A stretch of 64,000 bases of DNA from an uncultured Flavobacteriaceae bacterium (GCA_947494695.1 CANLWB010000011.1:62001-126000), one strand, 5' to 3'; counted from the stretch's first letter, positions 46,257 to 56,039 are shown. Program-made: numbers and translations. Notes: generated from the sequence alone by a model not told the origin.

Positions 46257-47387
46257 ATGAATCTACAAGAAACATTTCATATAGCTTTAGGAAGTAATAA
46301 AGGAGATCGGTTTAAGAACTTACAGGATGCTATTGACCAAATACATGTTAAGGCAGGTAATGTAAAATTAATCTCCAGAATATACAAGTCTCCTGCATTT
46401 GGGTTTGAAGGTGAGGAGTTTTTTAATGCGTGTTTGATTTTAGAGAGTTATTTGACTCCCCAGGAATTATTAAAAACACTATTGGCTATTGAGTCGGATA
46501 TGGGGCGCGTGCGATCTCATTCTGATGGTTATGAATCACGTGTTATAGATTTAGATATTATTTTTGCCGGAGATATGGTGTTAAATACTGAAGTACTGCA
46601 TGTCCCACATCCGGAAATGGAAAAACGACGATTTGTGTTGTTACCGCTTAACGATATTGCTTCTAAAATAAAACATCCACAACTAAATAAGGAGGTGTCG
46701 TTGTTATTGAAAGAATGTAGAGACGATAGTATTCTGGAGCCTATTAATATTTGGTTGAAGAATCCAAGGAAAGCCTTTAATTTTTCAAAGTATAATTACT
46801 TGGCTATCGAGGGTAATATAGGTGCTGGAAAAACCAGTTTGGCTAATAAAATTGCCAACGATTTTAATGCCAAGCTGATCTTAGAACAATTTGCTGACAA
46901 TCCGTTTCTGCCGAAATTCTATAACGATGCGTCTCGTTACGCTTTTCCTTTAGAGATGTCCTTTTTAGCTGAGCGTTATCAGCAAATTTCTGATGACCTC
47001 GCGCAACTCGATCTCTTTAAAGATTTTATTGTAAGTGATTATGATGTCTTTAAATCACTTATTTTTTCGAAAATTACGTTACAGGAAGACGAGTTTAAAT
47101 TGTACAGAAAGTTGTTTTACTTAATGTATAAAGATATAGCCAAACCCGACTTGTATGTGTATTTGTATCAAAATACCGAAAGATTACTTGAAAACATAAA
47201 AAAGAGAGGACGCGATTTTGAACAGAATATTGATAGTAATTACCTTGAAAAAATTAATACCGGATATTTGGATTTTTTAAAATCACAATCTGATTTTAAT
47301 GTGAAAATTATTGATGTTTCTGATAAAGATTTTATCGAACACAGACAGGATTACCTATGGCTTTTAGGTGAGATTTGTGCGGAGTAA
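46257..47387 (+). CDS. folK: FolK fused to a deoxynucleoside kinase
   Basis: A 376-residue bifunctional protein. Residues 1-150 are 6-hydroxymethyl-7,8-dihydropterin pyrophosphokinase (IALGSNKGDRFKNLQDAI, SESDMGRVRSHSDGYESRVIDLDIIF). Residues about 178-376 are a deoxynucleoside kinase (P-loop AIEGNIGAGKTSLANKI, AERYQQISDD, EQNIDSNYLEKINTGY). The linker is short (NPRKAFNFSKYN). FolK makes the dihydropterin for folate; the second half phosphorylates deoxynucleosides. Folate supplies thymidylate synthesis, so the fusion is sensible. The pattern is known from other Flavobacteriia. Confidence 0.93.
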   Translation: MNLQETFHIALGSNKGDRFKNLQDAIDQIHVKAGNVKLISRIYKSPAFGFEGEEFFNACLILESYLTPQELLKTLLAIESDMGRVRSHSDGYESRVIDLDIIFAGDMVLNTEVLHVPHPEMEKRRFVLLPLNDIASKIKHPQLNKEVSLLLKECRDDSILEPINIWLKNPRKAFNFSKYNYLAIEGNIGAGKTSLANKIANDFNAKLILEQFADNPFLPKFYNDASRYAFPLEMSFLAERYQQISDDLAQLDLFKDFIVSDYDVFKSLIFSKITLQEDEFKLYRKLFYLMYKDIAKPDLYVYLYQNTERLLENIKKRGRDFEQNIDSNYLEKINTGYLDFLKSQSDFNVKIIDVSDKDFIEHRQDYLWLLGEICAE

Positions 47388-47436
47388 TTTTAATTTAAGG
47401 ACTATCAATTAAGATTAAAAGTCGTTTTAATACATT

Positions 47437-47700
47437 TTAGTGATGGTTAACAAAATCTTTGGTACGTAAAATATATAGACCGAAGTAATCTTTCGACGCT
47501 CTATTCTTTTTTTGACCAGATTTAACAAAAATCAAGTCTTTTTCGGAGTCTTCAATTATTGGGTAGTACAAACTAATCCCTGTATCCATGTTTTTTGATT
47601 TTTTTTCAAAAACCTCTAATTTAAAAGGGAAGGCTATTGATCTAGATTTTAATATAATAAAGCCCGTTCCATACCATTCTGGGTATCCATGGTTTACCAT
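47437..47700 (-). CDS. Unknown 87-residue protein overlapping a gene remnant
   Basis: An 87-residue protein with no signal peptide or transmembrane segment, basic at the C-terminus, and a possible beta-sheet in GTGFIILKSRSIAFPFKLEV. I recognise no family. Its ATG overlaps the stop of a coding-like upstream frame (ATGGTAA), so it may be translationally coupled to a truncated gene, or it could be an extension of that gene broken by a frameshift. It lies between folK-dNK and the VOC gene. Function unknown. Confidence 0.45.
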   Translation of the reverse strand: MVNHGYPEWYGTGFIILKSRSIAFPFKLEVFEKKSKNMDTGISLYYPIIEDSEKDLIFVKSGQKKNRASKDYFGLYILRTKDFVNHH

Positions 47701-47816
47701 GCTGAATAAAGAACGCTTATAGCGTGATTTTTTTCAAATGCCTTAACCTCAACAGTGCATTTTTTGTCTGGAGAAGCGTACTGACCTCCGTTTAAAGTGG
47801 TAAACCGTTTTTTAAA
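47694..47816 (-). pseudogene. Truncated coding remnant (40 codons, no start codon)
   Basis: On the minus strand a frame open from a stop at 47817-47819 reads FKKRFTTLNGGQYASPDKKC, then TVEVKAFEKNHAISVLYSAW and a stop whose bases overlap the ATG of the 87-residue gene. The composition looks coding (GGQYASPDKKC), but there is no Met and the 5' part is missing. It is most likely the C-terminus of a gene whose front was lost. The family is not recognised. Confidence 0.4.
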
Positions 47817-47868
47817 CTATCTGCCTAAAATTTATTTAGATATAACATCTTCATTTTTCATGATGTCC

Positions 47869-48243
47869 CTATTTTGATTGGAACAATGCTATTCTATTTC
47901 CCTCGCTATCTTCAAACTCTGCTACCAGTCCAATTCCAATGTTTTTTTTAGGGTACAAAATTTGTCCTCCCTTTGCAGTAGCCAGTTCTAATATGGTATC
48001 AATGTTTTCTGCACCAAAGTAAATAACGACACCGTCATTTGTTGGTTTATATATGTCTCCCTTTGCCAGGGCACCTGAAATTCCTGAATTTTCATCTGAA
48101 AATGGAAACAATGCCATGTCGTTATTGTCAATATTTTCTTTTTCGAAGTCAAACTTGAAAACTTCTTTATAAAATTTTATTGCTCTTTCGATGTCGTTGA
48201 CCGGAATTTCAAAATAAACGACTGGGTTTGATTTTTTTATCAT
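47869..48243 (-). CDS. VOC family (glyoxalase/dioxygenase-like) protein
   Basis: A 124-residue single-module VOC protein with VVYFEIPVNDIERAIKFYKEVF at the start and LVAEFEDSEGNRIALFQ at the end, the usual beta-alpha-beta-beta-beta fold ends. Metal ligands of glyoxalase are not clearly recognisable, so a binding protein is as likely as an enzyme. Cytosolic. It is surrounded by small unrelated genes and a 303-base gap (48244-48546), in which I see no gene. Confidence 0.85.
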   Translation of the reverse strand: MIKKSNPVVYFEIPVNDIERAIKFYKEVFKFDFEKENIDNNDMALFPFSDENSGISGALAKGDIYKPTNDGVVIYFGAENIDTILELATAKGGQILYPKKNIGIGLVAEFEDSEGNRIALFQSK

Positions 48244-48546
48244 GTGGTATTTTCTAGGTGCTTAGTTGTTGTTGAATAGTTATCGTGGGAACTAAATAAT
48301 TGAATTGAAAGTACATCAATTACAATTATCAACATGTTAATAATTTACTTCTTTGCTGCTTATCGAATTTGAGTTATCTTAAAATTATGGCTAGCAATAA
48401 TACAAAAGATATGCTCCTCTTATATTCCGTGTGCATAAATTTACTACTGCAAATTTACAGGATATCTCCTTAGATAAACTGCCTTGAATTCGGTGAATTT
48501 TACTTGTAATACCTTAAATTTTCTCACAATGTTCCGGCTATCTTGT

Positions 48547-48990
48547 TTACATACCTAATAAAGGTAAGTGTTTTACCTTGTGATAGGTGAGTGTAGCAGT
48601 AATACAGCTTTTTAAAGCAGCTTTAGGTAGATCCTCATCAAGTTGAAGAATGATGGCACGTTTGCCTTCAAATTTAAGCGTGTTTTTGTAGACTAATCTA
48701 AAAGTTTCAACCAATCGGCTGGTGCATTGGAAGTACAAAGCATATTGATTTGGAGTTTTTGCTTTCCAGTCGATTCTCAAAGTACTGCCTTTTTTAGTTA
48801 GGTAGCTAGGTTCTCCCCATTTTAGAGTTTCTTCCAGAAGAACAATATCTTCTATGTTATTAGCAGTTTCTATAATTAACTCCCGCAAGGCTATCATTTG
48901 CTTTTTAACCGAATTAGGATACTTATCGTAAACCAGCTTGACTTCGGGGGTTGTTCTTATTTCCATATGTTCAGTCGTTGTTGAATTCAA
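48547..48990 (-). CDS. DUF1801 family protein
   Basis: A 147-residue cytosolic protein. The motifs YDKYPNSVKKQMIALRELII, ETLKWGEPSYLTKKGSTLRI and DWKAKTPNQYALYFQCTSRL match the DUF1801/YdhG fold. Members are small alpha-beta proteins of unknown function. The family is recognised from the KWGEPSY and LYFQC patterns. It lies alone between two gaps. The upstream gap is 173 bases. Confidence 0.85.
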   Translation of the reverse strand: MNSTTTEHMEIRTTPEVKLVYDKYPNSVKKQMIALRELIIETANNIEDIVLLEETLKWGEPSYLTKKGSTLRIDWKAKTPNQYALYFQCTSRLVETFRLVYKNTLKFEGKRAIILQLDEDLPKAALKSCITATLTYHKVKHLPLLGM

Positions 48991-49163
48991 AATTATACTA
49001 AATTATGAATTTACAGCTGAATGTTGTACATCCAGGACTATTTAAAAATTGTCATTAAGAGCGACTTATAAAAGTCCAAATAATTAAAATTACTTGATCA
49101 ACGGGCAGATGTCGAAGTACTCAAAATGACAATATTTAAACGTTTTATAACCTTATGTAAATC

Positions 49164-50468
49164 TTATTTTCCTGTTGTAAAAGTTTTATTTTCTTGAGTT
49201 ATTCGTTCGCGTTGCTCCTTCGATAATCCATATTTAAAATAGAGATCGTTAGGATAAAGTAAATTGGATTTTTTCATGCTTGGATCGTTAGTTTTTTGAC
49301 TTAAGTCGCAATCAAAACGCCCCAGTTTTGTATACATCTTATCCCAGTTATTGCCAGCATTAATAAAATGAGATAATCCCCAGGTGATCCCATCGGCATT
49401 TTTAGAATCGGTAAAGGCATCAGGAGAAAACGGGCCGCCAGCAACGGGAAGCATTTTACCAACCGATGCAATTTCGAAGTTTACCCAATCTTTGGCATAT
49501 TGTATGGTATAATGTTCAATACCATCGGTGGTTACGATGGCTGCAACCCCTTCTTTGAAAGGGAATAATATGGTTTCGTGACCAGAATTCATTACAGGGT
49601 TTAATGGGTGCTTAATATAGGGGCCGTTTGGAGACTCTGCTATAGCAACGCCCCAGCCATCCCAGTGTTTTCTGTTGGCATCTCTACTGTCCATTCCAGA
49701 TTTATAATACACATATATTTTTCCATTATGTACTAAAGGGTAGGGATCGTGGATAACACGGTGATCCCACTCGTCCTCTGCTCCAAAATCAATAACAACT
49801 TTGTTAAGTGGTATCCAGGGGCCATCTGGAGAATCGGCATAAGACATAGCTACAGGGCATTTGTCGGTTGCACCACCGCTAGACGGTTTGCCGCTGGGTG
49901 CACTAAATGCCTGGTAATATAGATAGTATTTGTCTTTCCATTTTAGAACATCAGTGGTAGACACAGAGCGCCAACCTGGATTTGGTTTTTCGGGCCTGGG
50001 AATAGCAACACCCTGTTCTTTCCACGTGAATCCATCGGTGCTGGTTGCGTACCAAATATCACATAAATCCCAATCCGCAGAAGGGATGGTGTCATTACAT
50101 TTAGCGTAGCCCATAGGTTTTGTAGGTGTATTTCGGTAAGTATACCAAACATAGTATTTTCCATTTTCGAAAACTATTTTTGAAGGGTCTCTACGCGTAA
50201 TCGTACCATCTCCATTGTTATAATTAAAACCTTCCAGTTCTGTATATCTAAAATTTGAGTACAGTTCATTATCCAAAAAACGAGGCGCTTCGTAATGCTC
50301 AAAACTACGTTTCATCGCACTGCTTAGCTCTCTATTAGGATCTAAGTCTTTAATAAATAAAGGAAAAGCTTTTTCTGATTGCTTTTTTGTTTGTTTTGCG
50401 GGTGCTTTTTCCTCATGCTGACATGAAAGAAGTAATATGCTAATAATTAAAGTTAGTAGTATTCTCAT
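49164..50468 (-). CDS. GH117 family glycosidase (3,6-anhydro-L-galactosidase type), lipoprotein
   Basis: A 434-residue lipoprotein: lipobox at ILLLSCQ (Cys about residue 16). The five-bladed propeller is clear: YTELEGFNYNNGDGTITRRD, WDLCDIWYATSTDGFTWKEQ, GWRSVSTTDVLKWKDKYYLY and HRVIHDPYPLVHNGKIYVYY. The family acts on the non-reducing 3,6-anhydro-L-galactose of neoagaro-oligosaccharides; key acids are expected at TRRDPSK, IHDPYP and GHETIL, all present. Some GH117 clades are inactive on neoagarobiose, so the exact substrate is open. It is 25 bases downstream of the GH2 gene. Confidence 0.88.
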   Translation of the reverse strand: MRILLTLIISILLLSCQHEEKAPAKQTKKQSEKAFPLFIKDLDPNRELSSAMKRSFEHYEAPRFLDNELYSNFRYTELEGFNYNNGDGTITRRDPSKIVFENGKYYVWYTYRNTPTKPMGYAKCNDTIPSADWDLCDIWYATSTDGFTWKEQGVAIPRPEKPNPGWRSVSTTDVLKWKDKYYLYYQAFSAPSGKPSSGGATDKCPVAMSYADSPDGPWIPLNKVVIDFGAEDEWDHRVIHDPYPLVHNGKIYVYYKSGMDSRDANRKHWDGWGVAIAESPNGPYIKHPLNPVMNSGHETILFPFKEGVAAIVTTDGIEHYTIQYAKDWVNFEIASVGKMLPVAGGPFSPDAFTDSKNADGITWGLSHFINAGNNWDKMYTKLGRFDCDLSQKTNDPSMKKSNLLYPNDLYFKYGLSKEQRERITQENKTFTTGK

Positions 50469-50493
50469 ATTTAGTTAATATTAATTAAGGGAA

Positions 50494-52527
50494 TTATTTC
50501 AAGGTCCAATTGATCTTGTCCGACAAAGTTTTTCCCGCCTTGACTTCAATTTGATTTGTTCCTTTTTTAAGTGTAATGTTTTCGAAAGTAAGGATATTGA
50601 TATCTGAGGAACATGTCTTTTTAGATATTTTTTTGCCATTTACATAAAGGACTACTTTAGATTGATTAGTATACACTTTTACAGTAGTATTACTAGCTGT
50701 GCGTTCATTGTGCCTTCTTTCTGCAATGTATAGTACAGGCGTTTTAGACCAATTTGCCTTGTAGAAATAGAAGGCGTCTTTTTTAGTTTTTCTGTCAAAA
50801 GTAACCAATCCTTTGTGATTGGTGTAAGGAATGCCGCCGCGATTCCAATTGCCTACCGAAAAATCAAATATATTCCATACATACGAACTCCATACAAAAG
50901 GACGATCTTTAATGATCTTCCATGACACCTCATGACATCGTGTTTGATCCTGTTCGGGGAAAAATCCTCCAAAAGGCTTATCTAGTTTTGTGATGTCTTG
51001 CTGAAAAATATTACCGCCTGCACCATATTCACTAATACTAATGCCAATTTCGGGTTTGGCTTTATTTGATTTGTCCAGCCATTTGGCTAAATCTTTATAA
51101 TCACCGTAATACCAACCAAAATACTTATTCCAGGCTTGCAGGTCTGAAATACCTCCCATATTCGATGTAACACCACGATCACTTGCCGATATTGTTAAAC
51201 GGCTATTATCCAGTTCGTGAGCCAGGTCGTTTAATTCTTTAGTCAGTTGTACACATGGTTCGTCTGGACTTTTCCAGGCACGGACTTCATTCCATAATCC
51301 CCAAACAAAAATGCTAGGATGGTTGTAGTTTTGGAGAATTAATTCGGTTAACTGTTGTTTGGCATTCTCAAATTCACGACCACTATAATCGTGCACAAAA
51401 GGAATTTCACTCCATACCAAAATCCCTTTTTTATCTGCGATCTCATAGGTGGATTCCGAATGTTGATAATGGGATAAACGTAACGTTGTAGCTCCAATTT
51501 CATCGATAATATCTAGATCCTGTTGGTGATGGTTTTTAGTAAGCGCAGGCCCAAATTGTTTCCATTCTTGGTGCATAGCTACGCCATGTAAGTGATAAGC
51601 AGCTCCATTCAAGCTAAATCCGGTTTTAGGATTTACATCATATGTTTTTATCCCAAAGGTTTGGGTGATTTTATCTGAAGAATTTTCGGTTTTTAGTTCA
51701 ATTTCAACAGTATATATGTGAGGGTTTTTTCGTCCATTCCATAGAATAGGTGATTTAATTTCTAAAGGGCTTTCAATAATTTCAGAATTTGAAGTAAAGG
51801 TTATACTTTTTGTTTTTTTCAGAACTGTAGTTCCTTTTTCATCCTTTACCGTATATTTTAGGTCTGCTTCTTGATTGGCAGTTCCCTGTAAATGGGTTTC
51901 AAGAGTTAATTTTGCAAAGTCTTTAGTTACCTCTTGTTGCTTAACGAATACCCCTGAAGAAGCAAAATGTATCGGAGAGATGTGAGATTTAGGAGTGGCA
52001 AATATTTGTACCGGACGATAAATACCTCCATATACATTAAATAAGTTGTCTGTAACAGGTATTATTTTAAAGTTTGGTCTATTTGTAACTTTTACAGCGA
52101 TATTATTTTCTGCACCTACATTTGCAAATTTGGTAATATCAAAACAAAATGCAGAGTAACCACCGGCATGTTTTCCAACATTTTTGCCATTTACATATAC
52201 CGTAGCCTCACGACCCACGGCTTCAAATCGAATAAAAATTTGCTTTCCAATCATTGTATTCGGAATAACAGTTTTATTTCTATACCAGGCCACACCACGA
52301 TAATAACCATTTTCCTCTATGGCATCCATAGAATAGGTGTGAGGTACTGTAATAGAAGCCCAGTCAGTTGGAGTTTCATTTAAATGTTGAACTTTATAGG
52401 TGTTCCCTTTTTTAAAGGTCCAATCGGTAAGTTTAATATGTTCTCTGGATTTTACAAATGAAATTTGTGCATTAATTTTAAAAAAAGAAATCAGGAGAAT
52501 AATTACAAAAAGTTGCTTAAATGCCAT
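50494..52527 (-). CDS. Glycoside hydrolase family 2 protein, probable beta-galactosidase
   Basis: A 677-residue secreted or periplasmic enzyme (signal peptide 1-21, ending INAQ). It has the N-terminal sugar-binding domain (AWYRNKTVIP), an Ig-like domain, the TIM barrel with acid/base Glu in FVWGLWNEVRAW and nucleophile Glu in GISISEYGAGGN, and a C-terminal Ig-like domain. In the same operon as a GH117 enzyme, a beta-galactosidase could remove galactose from agar- or porphyran-derived oligosaccharides. The two enzymes would alternate in trimming chains. Substrate is inferred from context. Confidence 0.9.
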   Translation of the reverse strand: MAFKQLFVIILLISFFKINAQISFVKSREHIKLTDWTFKKGNTYKVQHLNETPTDWASITVPHTYSMDAIEENGYYRGVAWYRNKTVIPNTMIGKQIFIRFEAVGREATVYVNGKNVGKHAGGYSAFCFDITKFANVGAENNIAVKVTNRPNFKIIPVTDNLFNVYGGIYRPVQIFATPKSHISPIHFASSGVFVKQQEVTKDFAKLTLETHLQGTANQEADLKYTVKDEKGTTVLKKTKSITFTSNSEIIESPLEIKSPILWNGRKNPHIYTVEIELKTENSSDKITQTFGIKTYDVNPKTGFSLNGAAYHLHGVAMHQEWKQFGPALTKNHHQQDLDIIDEIGATTLRLSHYQHSESTYEIADKKGILVWSEIPFVHDYSGREFENAKQQLTELILQNYNHPSIFVWGLWNEVRAWKSPDEPCVQLTKELNDLAHELDNSRLTISASDRGVTSNMGGISDLQAWNKYFGWYYGDYKDLAKWLDKSNKAKPEIGISISEYGAGGNIFQQDITKLDKPFGGFFPEQDQTRCHEVSWKIIKDRPFVWSSYVWNIFDFSVGNWNRGGIPYTNHKGLVTFDRKTKKDAFYFYKANWSKTPVLYIAERRHNERTASNTTVKVYTNQSKVVLYVNGKKISKKTCSSDINILTFENITLKKGTNQIEVKAGKTLSDKINWTLK

Positions 52528-52591
52528 TATTAGTTTAAAAAAAGTTAAACGTAAATGTATGAATTATTAGTTGGACTTTATAGGTTAAGAC

Positions 52592-52624
52592 GTGTAACAT
52601 ATGGTCAAATTAGTGTAACATATG
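52592..52624 (-). promoter_or_regulatory. Tandem direct-repeat operator candidate upstream of the GH2-GH117 operon
   Basis: GTGTAACATATG occurs twice (52592-52603 and 52613-52624), spaced 21 bases centre to centre, or two helical turns. The next bases match further (GTC and CTC). It lies 65-97 bases upstream of the GH2 start. This spacing is typical of AraC-type activator half-sites. A minus-strand TACATTTA (52559-52552) could be the -7 element. No regulator gene is adjacent. Confidence 0.5.
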
Positions 52625-52744
52625 CTCCTTTGAACTTTATAGTTTAATACATGTTGGATCTTTGGTTGGAAAAGATTTGGTTTCTTTCGTTTTTGATAAT
52701 AATCTGTTGTTTCGATGATAATTAATACCAGGATCTCGTCCTTT

Positions 52745-53275
52745 CTATAAAGATAATTTACTAAAAACATCCCAAATAACGACTCCGGCACTTACCGAAA
52801 TGTTTAAAGAATGTTTGGTGCCAAATTGAGGGATTTCAATGACCAGATCACTTGCTGTAACCACGTCTTGATCTACGCCTTTCACTTCGTTACCAAAAAC
52901 TAAGGCGTATGCTGCCTGAGGTTCGGGCTTAAAATCATTTAACATGGTGGCGTGTTCGGCTTGTTCGACAGAACAGATTTTTACACCATTTTGCTTTAAG
53001 TGTTTAATAACATCCATAGTGTTTTTGGCATATTCCCAGTGCACTGTATCGGTGCTCCCTAAAGCTGTTTTATGGATGTCCTTGTTGGGTGGGGTGGCCG
53101 TGATGCCACACAGGTAGATTTTTTCTATTAAAAAAGCATCACTCGTTCTAAAGATGGAGCCAATATTATTAAGACTTCGTATATTATCAAGTATAATAAT
53201 TAAAGGTGTTTTTTTCGCATTTTTAAAATCACTTACGCTTAATCTATCAAGTTCGCTATTTTTAAGTTTTCGCAT
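52745..53275 (-). CDS. TrmH/SpoU family RNA methyltransferase
   Basis: A 176-residue SPOUT methyltransferase. Motif 1 is PLIIILDNIRSLNNIGSIFRT; motif 2 is AYALVFGNEVKGV and motif 3 is KHSLNISVSAGVVIWD. It is a short, single-domain member, the size of TrmL-like enzymes that 2'-O-methylate tRNA. Which RNA and nucleotide is modified cannot be told. The gene is divergent from mutS by 122 bases and upstream of the 217-base gap that holds the direct-repeat operator. Confidence 0.92.
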   Translation of the reverse strand: MRKLKNSELDRLSVSDFKNAKKTPLIIILDNIRSLNNIGSIFRTSDAFLIEKIYLCGITATPPNKDIHKTALGSTDTVHWEYAKNTMDVIKHLKQNGVKICSVEQAEHATMLNDFKPEPQAAYALVFGNEVKGVDQDVVTASDLVIEIPQFGTKHSLNISVSAGVVIWDVFSKLSL

Positions 53276-53344
53276 GTTGCAGGTGTTAACAATTATAGAT
53301 AACTTCTAATATTTCGATTTTACAAAAAAACAAAATAATCTTAC

Positions 53345-53363
53345 ATTAGCATCCTTTGCTAAT
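53345..53363 (+). promoter_or_regulatory. Palindrome ATTAGCA-TCCTT-TGCTAAT in the mutS leader
   Basis: A 7-base perfect inverted repeat 34 bases before the TTG start of mutS, between mutS and the divergent methyltransferase gene. It could be an operator or a leader hairpin. Confidence 0.35.
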
Positions 53364-53397
53364 AGTTGCAAAATAACAAAAACAAAACTACTTTACC

Positions 53398-56010
53398 TTG
53401 GCTACGAAAGTGAAAAAAGAGACCCCGTTAATGAAACAATATAACGCTATTAAAGCGAAATACCCAGATGCTTTACTGCTGTTTCGGGTAGGGGATTTTT
53501 ATGAAACCTTTGGTGAAGACGCTGTAAAGACTGCGGGTATACTGGGTATTATTTTAACCAAACGCGGTGCCGGAAGTGAAAGCGAAACCGAATTGGCTGG
53601 GTTCCCGCACCATTCTTTAAATACCTATTTGCCTAAATTGGTTAAGGCTGGAGAACGCGTTGCTATTTGCGACCAGTTGGAAGACCCAAAACTAACAAAG
53701 AAAATTGTAAAACGGGGGGTAACCGAATTGGTAACTCCAGGAGTCGCCTTGAATGATGAGGTGTTGGTGTCTAAGTCGAATAATTTTTTGTGCTCGGTTT
53801 ATTTCGATAAAAAATATATAGGGGTGTCGTTTTTGGACATTTCCACAGGAGAGTTTTTAACATCGCAAGGGAATGCAGAATATATTGATAAATTACTGCA
53901 AAATTTTAAACCCAGCGAAGTCCTCGTTTCGAAACAAAAACGTGCTGAGTTTAATGATACCTTTGGAAATGACTTTCATACGTTTTATATTGAAGACTGG
54001 GTGTATCAAACCGATTATGCTCACGAAACTCTAACCAAGCATTTTGATACTAAAACGTTAAAGGGATTTGGAATTGAAGATCTGCATGAAGGTATTATAG
54101 CTTCAGGTTCTGTACTTCATTATTTATCTGAAACGCAACATAACAAACTCGAACATATTACATCGATTTCCAGGATTGCTGAAGACGATTATGTGTGGAT
54201 GGATAAATTTACCATTCGAAACCTGGAACTCTATAATTCGACCAATAATAATGCAGTCACCTTATTAAATGTTATCGATAAAACGATTTCGCCAATGGGC
54301 GGAAGGTTGCTTAAGCGCTGGTTGGCATTGCCTTTAAAGCATGTTGATAAGATAAGGAAGCGTCACGAGGTGGTGCGTTTTTTAACAGAAGAAGGTCATG
54401 CTCAGGAAGAGATTCAGAGTCATATAAAACATATAGGTGATTTAGAACGCCTTATTTCAAAGATTGCAACCGGGAAGGTGAATCCACGAGAAGTCATTCA
54501 GCTTAAAAACTCTTTGGAAGCTATTGTCCCTATAAAATCACTAACCTCTAATTCTAAAAATGAATCCCTTAAAATTATAGGTGATGCATTACAGGATTGT
54601 GATGCACTTCGAGAAAAGATTAAGGAAACGCTAAATGAAGAAGCTCCTGTAAACATATCTAAAGGGGGTGCTATTGCTGTTGGTTTTTCTGCTGAATTGG
54701 ACGAGCTGAGAAACCTATCCAAATCAGGGAAAGATTATTTAGACAGTATGTTGGAGCGCGAGAGTGAACGCACCGGTATCCCTTCTCTAAAAATAGCATC
54801 TAATAATGTGTTTGGGTACTATATTGAAGTACGAAATACACACAAAAATAAAGTTCCGGAAGATTGGATTAGAAAGCAAACACTGGTAAGTGCAGAGCGG
54901 TATATTACAGAAGAATTAAAAGAATACGAAGCTAAAATCTTAGGTGCTGAGGAGCGAATTCATGTGATTGAGCAGGACTTATTTTCGGAACTTGTCATAT
55001 GGATGAGTCAGTTCATAAAAGATGTGCAGAAAAATGCTTATCTCGTTGGTCAATTGGATTGTTTGTGCGGGTTCGCACAATTGGCTAATGAAAATAGTTA
55101 TGTCTATCCTACTATTGACGATTCGTTTGATTTAGAGATCAAGGATGGCCGTCACCCTGTAATAGAAAAGCAGTTGCCTATTGGTGAGGCTTATATTGCT
55201 AATGATGTATTCTTAGACAGGCAGTCTCAGCAGATCATTATGATTACAGGGCCCAACATGTCTGGTAAGTCTGCCATTCTTAGGCAAACCGCTTTAATTG
55301 TTTTATTAGCACAAATAGGAAGTTTTGTGCCTGCAAAAGAAGCACGTATTGGTTTAGTTGATAAGATTTTTACCAGAGTAGGAGCTAGTGATAATATTTC
55401 CATGGGGGAATCTACATTTATGGTAGAAATGAATGAAACGGCTTCTATTCTTAATAATATATCCGAGAGAAGTCTGGTGTTGTTGGATGAAATAGGCCGT
55501 GGAACTAGTACTTATGATGGTATTTCTATCGCCTGGGCTATTAGTGAGTATTTGCACGAACATCCGGCGAGGCCTAAAACCCTGTTCGCGACACACTACC
55601 ACGAGTTAAACGAAATGACAGAAACTTTCGAACGCATAAAAAACTTTAATGTATCGGTTAAAGAGTTAAAGGACAATGTGCTTTTTTTAAGAAAACTGGT
55701 AGAGGGTGGAAGTGAGCATAGTTTTGGAATTCATGTTGCTAAAATGGCGGGGATGCCCCAACAGGTTCTACATCGTGCTAATAAGATTTTAAAGAAATTA
55801 GAGAAGTCTCATTCTAGTGAGGAACTAACAGATAAGGTTAAATCGATAGACGATGAGATGCAACTTAGTTTTTTCAATTTAGACGATCCGCTATTGGAAA
55901 ATATCAAGGAAGAGATATTACACACGAATATTGATACACTTACACCGGTTGAGGCGCTTATGAAACTCAATGAAATTAAGCGAATGTTGAGCAAAAAAAA
56001 GCATGCATAA
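53398..56010 (+). CDS. mutS: DNA mismatch repair protein MutS
   Basis: An 870-residue protein. The start codon is TTG, since the frame begins at [17 protein letters not shown] as family members do and no ATG lies near. The mismatch-contacting motif [13 protein letters not shown] is present, as are the lever and clamp regions. The ATPase is marked by Walker [15 protein letters not shown], Walker [16 protein letters not shown] and the LFATHYHEL motif. MutS recognises base mismatches as a dimer. The call is certain; the start is likely. It is monocistronic. Confidence 0.96.
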   Translation: MATKVKKETPLMKQYNAIKAKYPDALLLFRVGDFYETFGEDAVKTAGILGIILTKRGAGSESETELAGFPHHSLNTYLPKLVKAGERVAICDQLEDPKLTKKIVKRGVTELVTPGVALNDEVLVSKSNNFLCSVYFDKKYIGVSFLDISTGEFLTSQGNAEYIDKLLQNFKPSEVLVSKQKRAEFNDTFGNDFHTFYIEDWVYQTDYAHETLTKHFDTKTLKGFGIEDLHEGIIASGSVLHYLSETQHNKLEHITSISRIAEDDYVWMDKFTIRNLELYNSTNNNAVTLLNVIDKTISPMGGRLLKRWLALPLKHVDKIRKRHEVVRFLTEEGHAQEEIQSHIKHIGDLERLISKIATGKVNPREVIQLKNSLEAIVPIKSLTSNSKNESLKIIGDALQDCDALREKIKETLNEEAPVNISKGGAIAVGFSAELDELRNLSKSGKDYLDSMLERESERTGIPSLKIASNNVFGYYIEVRNTHKNKVPEDWIRKQTLVSAERYITEELKEYEAKILGAEERIHVIEQDLFSELVIWMSQFIKDVQKNAYLVGQLDCLCGFAQLANENSYVYPTIDDSFDLEIKDGRHPVIEKQLPIGEAYIANDVFLDRQSQQIIMITGPNMSGKSAILRQTALIVLLAQIGSFVPAKEARIGLVDKIFTRVGASDNISMGESTFMVEMNETASILNNISERSLVLLDEIGRGTSTYDGISIAWAISEYLHEHPARPKTLFATHYHELNEMTETFERIKNFNVSVKELKDNVLFLRKLVEGGSEHSFGIHVAKMAGMPQQVLHRANKILKKLEKSHSSEELTDKVKSIDDEMQLSFFNLDDPLLENIKEEILHTNIDTLTPVEALMKLNEIKRMLSKKKHA

Positions 56011-56039
56011 AATAAATTTCATTTATTTTGCCAAAAGGC

